A DNA stretch of 64,000 bases from Shinisaurus crocodilurus (Eukaryota > Chordata > Lepidosauria > Squamata > Shinisauridae). The notes beneath the pieces are model-generated. The model worked only from the letters and a program-made list of their open reading frames with translations. It did no database searches and had not been told where the DNA came from. Below, in pieces: positions 11,578 through 21,457 of this stretch; position 1 is the stretch's first letter; every line of letters begins with the position of its first letter. The translations under genes were made by a program, and so were the position numbers. The stretch covers positions 185,501,970 to 185,565,969 of the forward strand of contig CM037880.1 of NCBI GenBank assembly GCA_021292165.1, in the 5' to 3' direction.

Positions 11578-11875
11578 GTTATTTAACTCAAGTTGAGCTG
11601 CCGGTCATGCTGGGTGTGTGTGTGGCTGCCGTTTTGAATACACAACCTGATCGGGGCAATGGGGGGTTGTGCCATGTTGTGCAAACCTGGCCATCATGGG
11701 TTATTCAAGGGCTAACCCTTGTGTAACCCTTGATTATTAGTAGGGTTATGTGAGGGTTATTTAACCCTCAAATAACCCATGATGGTCGGGTTTGCATGAT
11801 GTGGTGCAACGCATGATTGGGGGTTGCATATTCAAAATGGTGGCTGCACATGCCATGGCTCATGGGTTAAATAAC
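11578..11875. mobile_element. long foldback (MITE-like) element
   Basis: Two inverted arms of roughly 120-130 bases flank a short centre near 11740. The left arm (11578-11715) contains GTTATTTAAC, GCCGTTTTGAATACACAAC and CCATCATGGGTTATTCAAGG. The right arm (11755-11875) contains their reverse complements with about 15-20% mismatch and ends GGGTTAAATAAC. There is no coding capacity. Superfamily not assigned. Confidence 0.7.
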
Positions 11876-12238
11876 CGGCCCATTAATTCAACAGGTGAAG
11901 CTTTCCTAGTCATTGCTGAGTGTGCATGCCAGCTTTCCTTCACATTTCTGCTTGTCATGCAGCAAGCTGCCCTTTCAGCCTGCAGTCGGGAGGAAATAGC
12001 ATTTTTTTGAAAATTCTCCCCTATGTGATCATTCCATGCAGAAAACTAGACTGGGACAGAACGTTTCTTGCATTTCTGCTTGTCATGCTGCTGCAAAAGA
12101 CTCTGGGACGTCGGGGGAGAAAAAGTTGTTACCGGTTACGTGTTTGTGTGTGTGTAGGTGTGGGGGAGAGACTACATAAACGTAGGGGAAAACGTATAGG
12201 AATCTATTTAAAGGGCCAAAACAGATGTTACTTTACCA

Positions 12239-12327
12239 GCGTGATCCTATATATGTCTACTCAGATGTAAATCTCAGATGAGTTCAATAGGGCTTACTTC
12301 CAGATAAATGGGAATGGGATTGCAGCC
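12239..12327. mobile_element. palindromic GCAATCCTAT-type element
   Basis: The left half is GTGATCCTATATATGTCTAC with TGAGTTCAATAGGG in the centre. The right half, GGCTTACTTCCAGATAAATG...GGGATTGCAGCC, is its imperfect reverse complement. It is a short foldback with no coding capacity. Confidence 0.6.
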
Positions 12328-12539
12328 TAAATCTGTGTCTAGCAACTTCATCTCCTTCCACTCCCCATCTTTACTCTGGAGTAGACACGGCTGGGGGCGA
12401 TGCGGATTGGAACCCTTGTATCTAGAGTAAAAATGAAGGGTGCGGGAGACGTAGCTGCTAGACACAGATTTTAAAGTAATGCGTGTTTTGGCCCAAAAGA
12501 CGAGGGAGGCCAGCAAGCAGACGCCCCGTTCTCGATGCA

Positions 12540-13160
12540 AAGGCGACCTTGGCGATGGGTCCATAGCGCCCAGCCTAGCCTAGCCTAGCCCGGCCCATCC
12601 GCACTGCGTGCCGCGCCGCCCTGCTCTCCACCCCTCCTGGTAGCGGGAAGCCAATGGGCGCGGGGAATGTTAGCGGCTGGGAGGTGGCCGGGTTGCTACA
12701 GCAGCGGCCACACTTGCAGCGGCGGCGGCGGCGGCCGGGGGTAGGAGCCTGAGGGGGCGGCCGCGGCGCGCCATGGAAGGGCTGGACGGTAAGCGTGGGA
12801 TGGAGGAAGGCCGGGCTGCGGTGGCAGAGCGAGACCTCGGGCGCCCTGCCTGCCTGCCTCTGAGGAAGGACGGCAGACGCGTTCCGAGACTGGGCGGGAG
12901 GGCCGAGCCTTTGTGTTCGTCCCGAGCTGGGGGGTGGAGAGGGCGTGCCGTCAAGGGGAAGCGGGGAGTCGGCGCGGGCTGAGGGGGGAAACGAGGCAGA
13001 CGCGGACTCCGCCTGTCCCTCATGCTGGAAGGCGGGAAGAGCTCCCCTGCCCCCCATACCTTCCGCTCGGGAGTTGCTGAGGGGGAAGGGGCGGTGTGGG
13101 GAGAGGGTCGCCCGCCTCGGCCACGCCCCTCAAAAGTGCCCCCTTCCTCACTCACAGCAC
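12540..13160 (+). promoter_or_regulatory. ZC2HC1A: CpG-island promoter and 5' UTR of ZC2HC1A
   Basis: GC- and CpG-rich sequence surrounds the start codon, in strong contrast to AT-rich flanks. It holds a CCAAT box at 12651-12655 (GCCAATGGGCG), GC-box-like GGGGGCGG at 12753-12760 and a (CGG)5-6 tract at about 12719-12736. An upstream CCTAG tandem run lies at 12573-12589. No TATA box is evident, consistent with a broad housekeeping-type promoter. The exact transcription start is not determinable. The large minus-strand open frames here (for example 12575-13057) are composition artefacts. Confidence 0.75.
12773..12788 (+). CDS. ZC2HC1A: ZC2HC1A coding exon 1 (MEGLD + 1 base)
   Basis: The ATG lies in a good Kozak context (GCGCGCCATGG) inside the CpG island. 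Only 16 coding bases, MEGLD plus G, precede the donor G|GTAAGC. The vertebrate ZC2HC1A protein also begins MEGL-, and exon 2 continues the frame with a family-typical zinc finger. ZC2HC1A is a C2HC-type zinc-finger protein, formerly FAM164A, whose molecular role is poorly defined. The intron that follows is 29,604 bases long. Confidence 0.85.
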
Positions 13161-14450
13161 AGCGCCGTCTGTGTGCCCCGTTGGTTAGTGGGGTGCGCGG
13201 CCCCTTCTGGGTTCAGTGTCAAACGCCTCCCCTTTCCCAGTCACTCCCTGTTAACAAAACCCATCGCCGAGGCTGCGCCTCAGGCAGTGCAGAGGCGGGG
13301 AGGGTTGCAGTGTTGTATTAACGAAGATTGACTAGAAATGTCAAGGCTGGAGGAATGGCAGGTGAGGAGTCTAAAAAGCAGACCACTTTTGTTTGTGTGG
13401 GGTTTGCTCGACATGTGTTTCTGACGCCAGCTGCAGAGCAATATAGGTTTAAAACATCACACTTCCCTAAGCCTGGCAGATTTTGAAGTTGGAATTTTTT
13501 TTGCTCGGTTTTTTTTTTTTTTTAAACTATCTGCCTTAATAAATGTCTTGTGACTATTTCATTGGATCTATTTGTCAGCAGCTTTGAGCCAGGGGTTCTG
13601 GTGGTGGAGGAGGAGCAAACAGACTGGAAATTATTTAAAGTTGTTGTTATTATTATTACGGTATTTTTAAAAGTTTTGGTCTGGAATGCATCACATGGTG
13701 AATATTGGCACAGAAAGCCCAAGATAACTATTTTTAATGTCAGTATACCAACACTGTGGGTTTTATATTTCAATTACAGATACAGAAAATGTAACGGGGG
13801 TGGGGGAAATTATTTCAGTGTCATTTGTGGGGGAAAGGCCTAAACCTTCTGGTTTTGGAATGTGCCCTTTGTTGGCTTAGGAAATCTCACATTTGGTGGT
13901 GTAGGGTTTGGCTGAGCTCTCTTGGCATGTCAGTGTTATCTCATTCCAGAGCAATGACCTTGTATAGGTAGCTTTCGCTGTGCAAGTTGAGTATTCCTAG
14001 CTTTCTTTAAGAAAAATACATTTATTTTAGTATATTATATGTTCCCTCCATTTATCTAGTCGGCATTCTTATCACGTTGAGCCAACAAAATGTTTGTTTA
14101 GTTTTGCTGTGGACAGCTGACATTCTGAGGATGATGACAGCATTATTTACGATGCCTTGTCATCTGTGTGTGTGCGTGTGTGTGCGCGTGTTAATTTCAC
14201 AGTTCTAGCTTATAGTAACCACAGTGAACAAATGCTTTTCTCATACTGATAATGTTTGACATTTCTTCTACTGTGCAAGAGGATGTGATTACTAAGAAAA
14301 ACTTTGAAATAGTCAGACCAGGAAAAAAATGTAAACAGTATCCTCTTAGGACCATAACCTGCTTGAGTTGCAATCCTGTCCACATGGGTGTTAATACTTA
14401 AATCCCATTAAAGTCAATATACACTGAAGAATTGTAGCCATTGTCTTTAA
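12789..14450 (+). other. start of ZC2HC1A intron 1, no repeat recognised
   Basis: The first about 370 bases continue the CpG island; beyond that it is ordinary AT-rich intron. Notable simple sequence: a T15-type run near 13508-13523 and a (TG)n stretch at 14164-14190. I see no exon or RNA gene. Confidence 0.6.
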
Positions 14451-14582
14451 AAGTGCAATCTTATGCATGTTTAGACAGAAGAACATCCTACAGCTTCTAG
14501 CATTCCCCAGCCAGCCATACTTGCTGGGGGAAGCTCGGAGTTGTAGGACTTTCTTCTGTCTAAACATGATAGGATTGTTCCC
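14451..14582. mobile_element. palindromic GCAATCCTAT-type MITE
   Basis: The arms GTGCAATCTTATGCATG + TTTAGACAGAAG + CCTACAGCTTC and GAGTTGTAGGACTTTCTTCTGTC + TAAACATGATAGGATTG are near-complementary over about 50 bases each. The centre is CCAGCCAGCCATACTTGCTGG, itself a small stem. It is the clearest member of the family with GCAATCCTAT ends. Confidence 0.8.
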
Positions 14583-15178
14583 TAAGACACAGAAGTGCTT
14601 CCACTAATAACTTCATATTAGTCTGAAAATATATGTAAAGGATTTATGAATAATTCTGTGAAAGGCAAGATGTCCCTGAATTCTTGGTTTATATGGGTTA
14701 TTATCTTGACATAACTGTAAATGATTTTCAAAAATTATCTGTAGTAAGAATATTTGCCTGGGAACAAAAATGAGATAATTAATGGAGATAATCTATAATT
14801 ACTGGTAGTTATGGTAGCAACTTTCTGGACGTCACTTGGTGGCGGAGTGTCTGCATTTCATCCTGGGGTTCAATACTGGAAGCTCAGAGAGATCTTGCAT
14901 GCCAGTGTTGGTCCTTGCCCTGTCTCTTAATTTTGGTTCGGCAAGGAAGAAGGGTGATCAGCCCACTCCCACCCATGCAAGCCATCACACTGGGCATTTC
15001 CAAGCAGGGTGCAGTTCTGCAGATTTTCTTGGGAGTAAGTCCTATTGAAATTGGTGGGACTTAATTCTTTAAAAACACAGACTTCCTCTTCAGCATGACT
15101 GATTTTAGGCATATACAAATTAAATTTTCTTCAGAACTATTAATTTTATGCATATACAAATATAATTAATTGATTAAC

Positions 15179-15258
15179 ATTGCAGTCCTATAGTTATCTA
15201 CTGAGAAGTAAGCCTCTCTTGAGTTCCGTGTGGCTTACTTCCAGGTATAGGATTGCGT
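15179..15258. mobile_element. palindromic GCAATCCTAT-type MITE
   Basis: The left half, ATTGCAGTCCTATAGTTATC with GAAGTAAGCC, and the right half, GGCTTACTTCCAGGTATAGG ATTGCG, are imperfect reverse complements. The core GAAGTAAGCC / GGCTTACTTC is identical to that of the element at 12239-12327, showing a common family. Confidence 0.75.
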
Positions 15259-15312
15259 ATAGGAGTGTGTCAAGGATTGCAGTCTAATAGTTCTTAATCT
15301 GGTTGACAGCCT

Positions 15313-15680
15313 TAGGGTGCAATCCTATGGAGATGAGCTCAAGCCCCCAAACTCAGAGGCTCACACTCATCCAGTGCAGAGTGGGAGGAGCAGCAGAGGC
15401 GATCTTTGCCTCCCCGCTATTCCTGCTCTGCATTTTCACTAGATGGCTGTTTTCGGCTGTCCAGCTTTCCCAAGCTTGGAGAGCAGCCAGCCGGTTATTT
15501 ATTTATTTATTTATTATATTTATACCCCACCTTTTTTCCTGCAAGGAACCCAAGGCGACTTACATAATCCTCATCCTCCTCTCCATTTTATCCTCAGAAC
15601 AACCTTACCGGCTGTGAGTGGGCAGGGGAGATGGGTCAGAGTTCCGATTCCCAGCTCTGAGATTGGAGCACTGTCCTGAA
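15313..15680. mobile_element. GTGCAATCCTAT-ended element split by a SINE
   Basis: It begins GGGTGCAATCCTATGG like the other family members and is GC-rich inside. It is interrupted at 15495-15605 by a truncated Sauria-type SINE; ACCGGCTGTG after the SINE resumes the CAGCCGG sequence before it. The right boundary is not clear. Confidence 0.4.
15495..15605 (-). mobile_element. Sauria-type SINE, 5'-truncated
   Basis: Only the RTE-like tail and part of the middle block remain: TTATATTTATACCCCACC, AACCCAAGGCGACTTACATA, then CCTCAGAACAACC. It ends at the point where full copies continue CTGTGAGGTAGG. The tRNA-like head is missing. Confidence 0.85.
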
Positions 15681-15756
15681 CAAAGATAAAGCCCTTGGAA
15701 TAAAGTTTGGGAACTTGTCATAACAATTGGGGAGAAAAATGGTATCTGAGTTTAAT

Positions 15757-15993
15757 TTTATTTATTTATTTATTATATTTATACCCCACCTTTTTTTCTT
15801 CGAGGAACCCAAGGTGGGTTACATAATCCTCCTCCTCTCCATTTTATCATCACAACAACCCTGTGAGGTAGGTTAGGCTGAGAGTCAGTGACTGGCCCAA
15901 AGTCACCCAGTGAGTTTCATGGCCAAGCGGGGACTAGAACCCAGATCTCCCGAGTCCCAGTCCAACACTCTCACCACTACGCCACACCGGCTC
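15757..15993 (-). mobile_element. Sauria-type SINE, full length
   Basis: Complete from the TTTATTTATTATATTTATAC tail to the GCCACACCGGCTC head, including the B-box complement GGGGACTAGAACCCAG. Confidence 0.9.
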
Positions 15994-17068
15994 TTTTAAT
16001 TTAATTAAAATGTGACTTTAATTTGGGCACTTGGGATAAAACTTATTAAAAATTTCAACTGGGTTTTATAAAGTTAGATTATGCCCCAAGTAGGCAGGAC
16101 AGAGTTGGGCCTTCACACTCAAGTTAATTTTAAGTACTCCAACAAAATTCTTCACATAAATATTCTATTTATGTTGAAACATTCATGATAGCTACGATCT
16201 CGGGATAAGGTAATATTATCTATCTACCTATCATCCATCACTTCCTCACAGTTATGCAACTTGGTACAGTACAAATAAATTTTATTAAATTTTACTCTGT
16301 GAACTAGAACTGGCTACTGAACATTTATTCGTCTGAATCAAAACAATTTCAGCCACACCTGAACCGAGACTAAACCAAAAGTGGTAATGATCTGCGTGCC
16401 TGAACTTGTGCATATTAAATCAATTCTGGAGAGTTTTACATCGACTAAGCAGGTCTTTTGCTATTATTAGTGATGTTTTGAGCATTTTCTTTAAATTCCT
16501 TAACTTACTAATTCATCAAAAGAATCTTGGAAGTGGCAATTGATTGTCCCTTTTGATAGATATAAAGATGAAGATGAGAGAGAATAGTTCATAGCCATTC
16601 GCTGAGTTTGTGTCTGACGCCAGATTCCCTGGTCAAAATTTGTCCAATAGATTACACTGGCTCTTTTGTAGCACAAAACTGAAGTTTGCCTTCTTAAGTT
16701 TGATCTGCACACCCTGTAATGGATTTTGAATGCATGTTACATACAGCTTTGCCATGGTGTGTTCTTCATTCCAAGTAATTTTATACCATTTGTCTATAAA
16801 ATGCACGTCTTTGTTATGTCATTATGAAGCCTTGTTTTGTGACAATCTTAGGTGTCATATACAAACATTGTTTGCACTACTTTGTTGCTATAAGGGCTAC
16901 TTGGCTCTTAAGCAAATATAACATTTGCTGTTTTTTTTAAGAAAACACTGACTCATTCAAGATAGCTATGATCTAGGATCAGTATAGAAGGTAGGAAATA
17001 CCCAGACAAGCTGTGATGTATGTGATGTAAAGCAATGCCATTTTTCTCTGTGAGTTGTGTTCAGGGTT
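15994..17068 (+). other. intron 1 stretch, nothing recognised
   Basis: AT-rich intronic DNA. No coding similarity, no structured RNA and no identifiable repeat. Confidence 0.5.
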
Positions 17069-17285
17069 CTTCTGACAGAAGGCTTTTTGATCTAGCAGAG
17101 GCTTCCATCAGCAGAAAGGGGAGGGAGATGAGTTTTGCTGATTCCTCCTCTCCACTGCAGCCCCCACTCAGTGTGGAAGGTGGCATGGCGTCTGCAGAGG
17201 GGAGAGGGAGTGGGTGAAAATTGCTTCCTTTCCTGTTCCATTGATAGAAGCCTCTGCTAGATCAAAGAGCCTTTCATCAGTAGAA
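17069..17285. mobile_element. foldback MITE-like element
   Basis: The left arm (17069-17120, containing TTTTTGATCTAGCAGAGGCT) and the right arm (17237-17285, containing AGCCTCTGCTAGATCAAAGA) are inverted repeats of about 48 bases with few mismatches. They flank a GC-rich centre. There is no coding capacity and the superfamily is unassigned. Confidence 0.75.
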
Positions 17286-17516
17286 AGATACACACATTGG
17301 TTTGTATCCAGAGGTATTTTAAAGCTATATCATTTGCTGAACCAAGGCTGCAATACATTAGAATTTGCAGTGCAATTTTAGCAATAAATTGTATGTATTT
17401 GTTTCCTGGATTTTGCTCCATGTCCATTTTCTTAGGATCTTGCTCAGCCTGTCCATTTGCATTAGTGAAATTGAGTCTTCTGATAAAGTGCATAGGGAGC
17501 TGTTAGGATAAGGTCA

Positions 17517-18940
17517 ACTGGAGGAGGGCAAATGTTGTTCCCATCTTCAAAAAGGGCAAGAAGGAGGAACCTGGGAACTATAGGCCAGTCAGTCTGACAT
17601 CAATCCCCGGGAAGATTTTTGAGCAGATTATAAAGAAGTCAGTCTGCAAGCACCTTGAAAACAATGCAGTGATTACTAGAAGCCAGCATGGATTTGTCAA
17701 GAACAAATCCTGTCAGACTAATCTGATCTCATTTTTTGATCGGGTAACCTCCCTTGTGGACTGTGGGAATGCTGTGGACATTATATACTTGGACTTCAGC
17801 AAAGCTTTCGACAAAGTGCCTCATGATATCCTGATTAGTAAGCTAGCTAAGAGTGGGCTAGATGGAACAACTATCAGGTGGATCCACAATTGGCTAAAGA
17901 ATCGGACTCAAAGAGTGCTTATCAATGGTTCCTTCTCAAACTGGGGAGAGGTAACGAGCGGGGTACCACAGGGCTCGGTCCTGGGCCCGGTGCTCTTCAA
18001 CATTTTTATTAATGACTTGGATGAGGAGGTACAGGGAATGCTTATCAAATTTGCAGATGACACAAAGTTGGGTGGAACAGCTAATACTCTGGAAGACAGA
18101 AACAAAATTCAAAGTGACCTCGATAGGCTGGAGCGCTGGGCCGAAAACAACAGAATGAAATTTAACAGGGATAAATGCCAAGTGCTGCACCTAGGGAGAG
18201 GAAACCAAATGCAGAGTTACAGAATGGGGGACACTTGGCTCAACAATACTACAAGTGAGAAGGATCTTGGAATTGTGGTAGATCACAAACTGAATATGAG
18301 CCAGCAATGCGACGTGGCTGCAAAGAAGGCAAATGCAATTTTGGGCTGTATTAATAGAAGTATAGCTTCCAAATCGCGGGAAGTGATAATTCCCCTTTAC
18401 TCGGCACTGGTTAGGCCTCATCTTGAGTACTGCGTCCAGTTCTGGGCACCTCACTTTGGGAAGGACATAGACAAACTGGAGAGGGTTCAGAGGAGGGCAA
18501 CAAGGATGATAAAGGGACTGGAAACAAGGCCCTATGAGGAGAGACTGAAAGAACTGGGCATGTTTAGCCTTCAGAAGAGGAGACTGAGGGGAGATATGAT
18601 CGCACTCTTCCAGTATTTGAAGGGATGTCACACAGAGGAGGGCAAAGATCTCTTCTCGTTCATCCCAGTTTGCAGGACACGGAATAATGGGCTCAAGTTA
18701 CAGGAACCTAGATTCCACCTAAACATCAGGAAAAATTTCCTGACTGTCAGAGCAATAAGACAATGGAATCAACTACCTAGGGAGGTGGTGGGCTCTCCCA
18801 GTCTGGAGGCATTCAAGGTGCGGCTGGACAGACATCTGTCAGAGATGCTTTGACCTGGATTCCTGCATTGAGCAGGGGGTTGGACTCGATGGCCTTGTAG
18901 GCCCCTTCCAACTCTACTTTTCTATGATTCTATGATTCTA
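17517..18940 (+). mobile_element. CR1 LINE, 5'-truncated, young copy
   Basis: It starts within ORF2 (W-R-R-A-N-V-V-P-I-F frame) and runs to the canonical CR1 3' end: GGGGGTTGGACTCGATGGCC, TTGTAGGCCCCTTCCAACTC, then TTCTATGATTCTATGATTCTA. The open frame has no interruption for about 445 codons, showing limited decay. A near-identical 3' fragment lies inverted at 19640-20104. Confidence 0.95.
17519..18853 (+). CDS. CR1 ORF2 fragment (reverse transcriptase + C-terminus)
   Basis: An uninterrupted reading frame encodes the CR1 RT: GNYRPVSLTSIPGK (about 17571-17612), LDFSKAFDKVPHDIL, GVPQGSVLGPVLFNIFINDL and the catalytic FADDTKLGG box (about 18050-18076). It continues through the conserved [16 protein letters not shown] and the C-terminal [15 protein letters not shown]. 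The endonuclease domain and normal start are absent because of 5' truncation, so it is a retrotransposon relic rather than a host gene, although the frame is intact. Confidence 0.9.
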   Translation, partial: WRRANVVPIFKKGKKEEPGNYRPVSLTSIPGKIFEQIIKKSVCKHLENNAVITRSQHGFVKNKSCQTNLISFFDRVTSLVDCGNAVDIIYLDFSKAFDKVPHDILISKLAKSGLDGTTIRWIHNWLKNRTQRVLINGSFSNWGEVTSGVPQGSVLGPVLFNIFINDLDEEVQGMLIKFADDTKLGGTANTLEDRNKIQSDLDRLERWAENNRMKFNRDKCQVLHLGRGNQMQSYRMGDTWLNNTTSEKDLGIVVDHKLNMSQQCDVAAKKANAILGCINRSIASKSREVIIPLYSALVRPHLEYCVQFWAPHFGKDIDKLERVQRRATRMIKGLETRPYEERLKELGMFSLQKRRLRGDMIALFQYLKGCHTEEGKDLFSFIPVCRTRNNGLKLQEPRFHLNIRKNFLTVRAIRQWNQLPREVVGSPSLEAFKVRLDRHLSEML

Positions 18941-19639
18941 AGTTATAGAACCAACATGGCAGGGTCTCAGTCTTGCAATGGCATCAATACATCTTGTTCA
19001 TACTGCACAAATTATGTTGTTTCAGGCCTTCTAGATATATTTCTACCCCTACCCCCTCAACACTGAAATAGGAAAAGGAAAAATGTTTCAGCATTCTTCC
19101 TCTCCCCCACCCCCACTTTACGGCTGTTACTCAGTTAAATAAATCTTTGTAAATTAATCATATTAGTTTTTTGTTGTTGTTTTAAATTTTTTATTTCTAT
19201 ATAAGACAAACACAATATCAAACATATAACAATAAAACCAAACAACAAATACATACATAATCCACAACAAAACAAAACTAAAATAGACTTCCAACCCCTA
19301 TTACAGCAATATAAGCATTTCTTATATAAAATCATCATAATAATTTCTATTACAATAATTAATTCTAGTTATGGCAAAAAGAAACCACTAGAGGTCTCAC
19401 CCTACATATAAATCCTAACTCAACCATCCATAATTTTCCCCAGCCTATTAAAGCTCCTTACAAAATAAAATTCAATATTCTTTTTTCCAACACTTTCACA
19501 AACCAAGAACTTCCAACAAAATTTTGAAAGCAATCCATCCACCCCATTAACCCCCCCCTTTTTTTCTAGGTAACACACTACAGATTTTAACTTCCAATAC
19601 AATATACAACCCACAAAATTTTTTAGTCCCCTAGTATTT

Positions 19640-20104
19640 CATAGAATCATAGAATCATAGAAAAGTAGAGTTGGAAGGGGCCTACAAGGCCATCGAGTCC
19701 AACCCCCTGCTCAATGCAGGAATCTAGGTCAAAGCATCTCTGACAGATGTCTGTCCAGCTGCACCTTGAATGCCTCCAGAGTGGGAGAGCCCACAACCTC
19801 CCTAGGTAGTTGATTCCATTGTCTTATTGCTCTGACAGTCAGGAAATTTTTCCTGATGTTTAGGTGGAATCTAGGTTCCTGTAACTTGAGCCCATTATTC
19901 CGTGTCCTGCAAACTGGGATGAACGAGAAGAGATCTTTGCCCTCCTCTGTGTGACATCCCTTCAAATACTGGAAGAGTGCGATCATATCTCCCCTCAGTC
20001 TCCTCTTCTGAAGGCTAAACATGCCCAGTTCTTTCAGTCTCTCCTCATAGGGCCTTGTTTCCAGTCCCTTTATCATCCTTGTTGCCCTCCTCTGAACCCT
20101 CTCC
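19640..20104 (-). mobile_element. CR1 3' fragment, inverted partner of 17517-18940
   Basis: The minus strand encodes [20 protein letters not shown] through DRHLSEML with only two amino-acid differences from the plus-strand copy (S to T and R to Q near the C-terminus). It ends in the same CR1 3' repeats. It is inserted in the 2.3-kb retroposon. Confidence 0.95.
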
Positions 20105-20524
20105 ATAACAAACCCTTTCCATAACAAAACTGATATATATATCAGAGTTAGCAAATGAAACAATATTCCCAACCCTTAATGAAAAAATCAATCTATTCTA
20201 ATACTCTGTGGGGCATTCCAATTTAAAAAACAACAACAACAAAAGGAGATGCGTCGGCCATATTCTTTCCAATCATCCTGCATCTTACACATTTTCTGGA
20301 TATATTTTCACCAACTAGTAATATATTTAACATATATATGTTAACCAATGCATACTTAACCCTGATTCTCATTTTTCAAGTTCCAAATCAACCTAAAGCA
20401 TAAAATTTTACACTCCCAATACATTTATATCTTAATATTTAAAATCAGAGCATATTTCAAAATCAGCCAATAAAACAATATTCCAAACCCTTTATCTTGC
20501 CCGGTAAATCCAAAACAGGCTCTT

Positions 20525-20953
20525 TCATATCCCCCTCCCCCTATCAAATGGAAAGCCCTTAAGAACCAGTCCAAAAGTGAAGAATAAAGTCCATTTATTC
20601 TGTTGCACTGAGGGTTCCTGCATTCCCGTTTGTACTGTTGGAAGGGACACATCGTCCATCTTCATTCCAATAAACTGTGTCACACGTACCTTGTGAGTTG
20701 TTTCTTCACCAGTTAATATTTCAAAGCCTCTATGCAGATCTGGTAAACTTCCAAAATCATTACTTACTTCTTTCTTCTTCTGTGACAGACCTGAGTAAGT
20801 ATCCAGTTTCTCTTGATCATGTTGTAATTCCAATTGAAGGTTAACACACCAAACATCCATTTTCAACACCATTTTGTTTACAAAGTCTTCCACCTTGTCG
20901 TCGAATTGCCATAATTTATCTCTTAGTCTCATAAACATTTCCCATGAAACCAT
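20525..20953 (-). CDS. unrecognised ORF of the 2.3-kb retroposon
   Basis: 142 codons from MVSWEMFMRLRD to FDRGRGI. The first about 60 residues are rich in alternating hydrophobic and charged residues (LWQFDDKVEDFVNKMVLKMD), compatible with a helix or short coiled coil. The rest is low in recognisable motifs. It could be a relic of an L1 ORF1-like protein or non-functional. No function is proposed. Confidence 0.35.
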   Translation of the reverse strand: MVSWEMFMRLRDKLWQFDDKVEDFVNKMVLKMDVWCVNLQLELQHDQEKLDTYSGLSQKKKEVSNDFGSLPDLHRGFEILTGEETTHKVRVTQFIGMKMDDVSLPTVQTGMQEPSVQQNKWTLFFTFGLVLKGFPFDRGRGI

Positions 20954-21457
20954 CTTTTCTTGTAGATATTTTTCGAAGCACTCTCAACCGAATTCCTTAC
21001 TTCAAGCTACTGTAGATAAGGGAACCTCCTTGAAAACATTCCATTAACTTTTTTGTTTTTGCCTCCCGGTTATATCTCTTGATGTACTCTCATTAAATTT
21101 CAAGTCCAATTATGCTGTAGAGAGATTCCTTGCCAATCCAAATATAATCCATCCTTTTGGAAGCGAACACGTACACCTCTAATGATCGGTAAAAGCTGAT
21201 CTCCTAAATGCAGCGCCGTTTTCCCCCAACTCAGATCACAAGCCACATATCCATCTGTCAAAAGGCAGACAGAAAGCAGTTTATAACCCTGCGAGATATT
21301 TTGGGGGTGACATCAAATGTTAGTTTCTTATCAGAAGTAGACTCCCCAGTCAGAATTTCTCTGGCCAGGAACACTGTATCAGCTGCCTCACAGAAATTCT
21401 GTGCGACTTCAAGGCTCCATGTTCACCCGGAAGTCATAAATTAATCATATTAGTTTA

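Larger units (their letters stand above)
19151..21457 (-). mobile_element. 2.3-kb L1-dependent non-autonomous retroposon with 19-bp target duplication
   Basis: It is flanked by identical AAATTAATCATATTAGTTT at about 19151-19169 and 21439-21457. The left end is T-rich/GTT repeats, the complement of an A-rich (AAC)n tail, so the element lies on the minus strand. Its 5' end (right side) is GACTTCCGGGTGAACATGG, like L1 5' ends. No RT or endonuclease is encoded. The longest frame (20525-20953, 142 codons) has a helix-prone N-terminal half and no family I recognise. A CR1 fragment is nested inside at 19640-20104. I infer trans-mobilisation by L1. Confidence 0.7.

Noticed and set aside
1..12500. A neighbouring host gene such as PKIA, which lies upstream of ZC2HC1A in mammals
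   Set aside because: No exon with recognisable coding similarity is seen in this part of the window.
12575..13155. Two long overlapping minus-strand open frames (160 and 161 codons) and plus-strand frames at 12945-13331
   Set aside because: They lie in the GC-rich CpG island where stops are rare. The translations are Arg/Pro/Ser/Gly-rich with no domain, and several frames are open at once.
19720..20172. 147-codon minus frame as an independent gene
   Set aside because: It is the C-terminal part of CR1 ORF2, nearly identical to the copy at 17519-18853.
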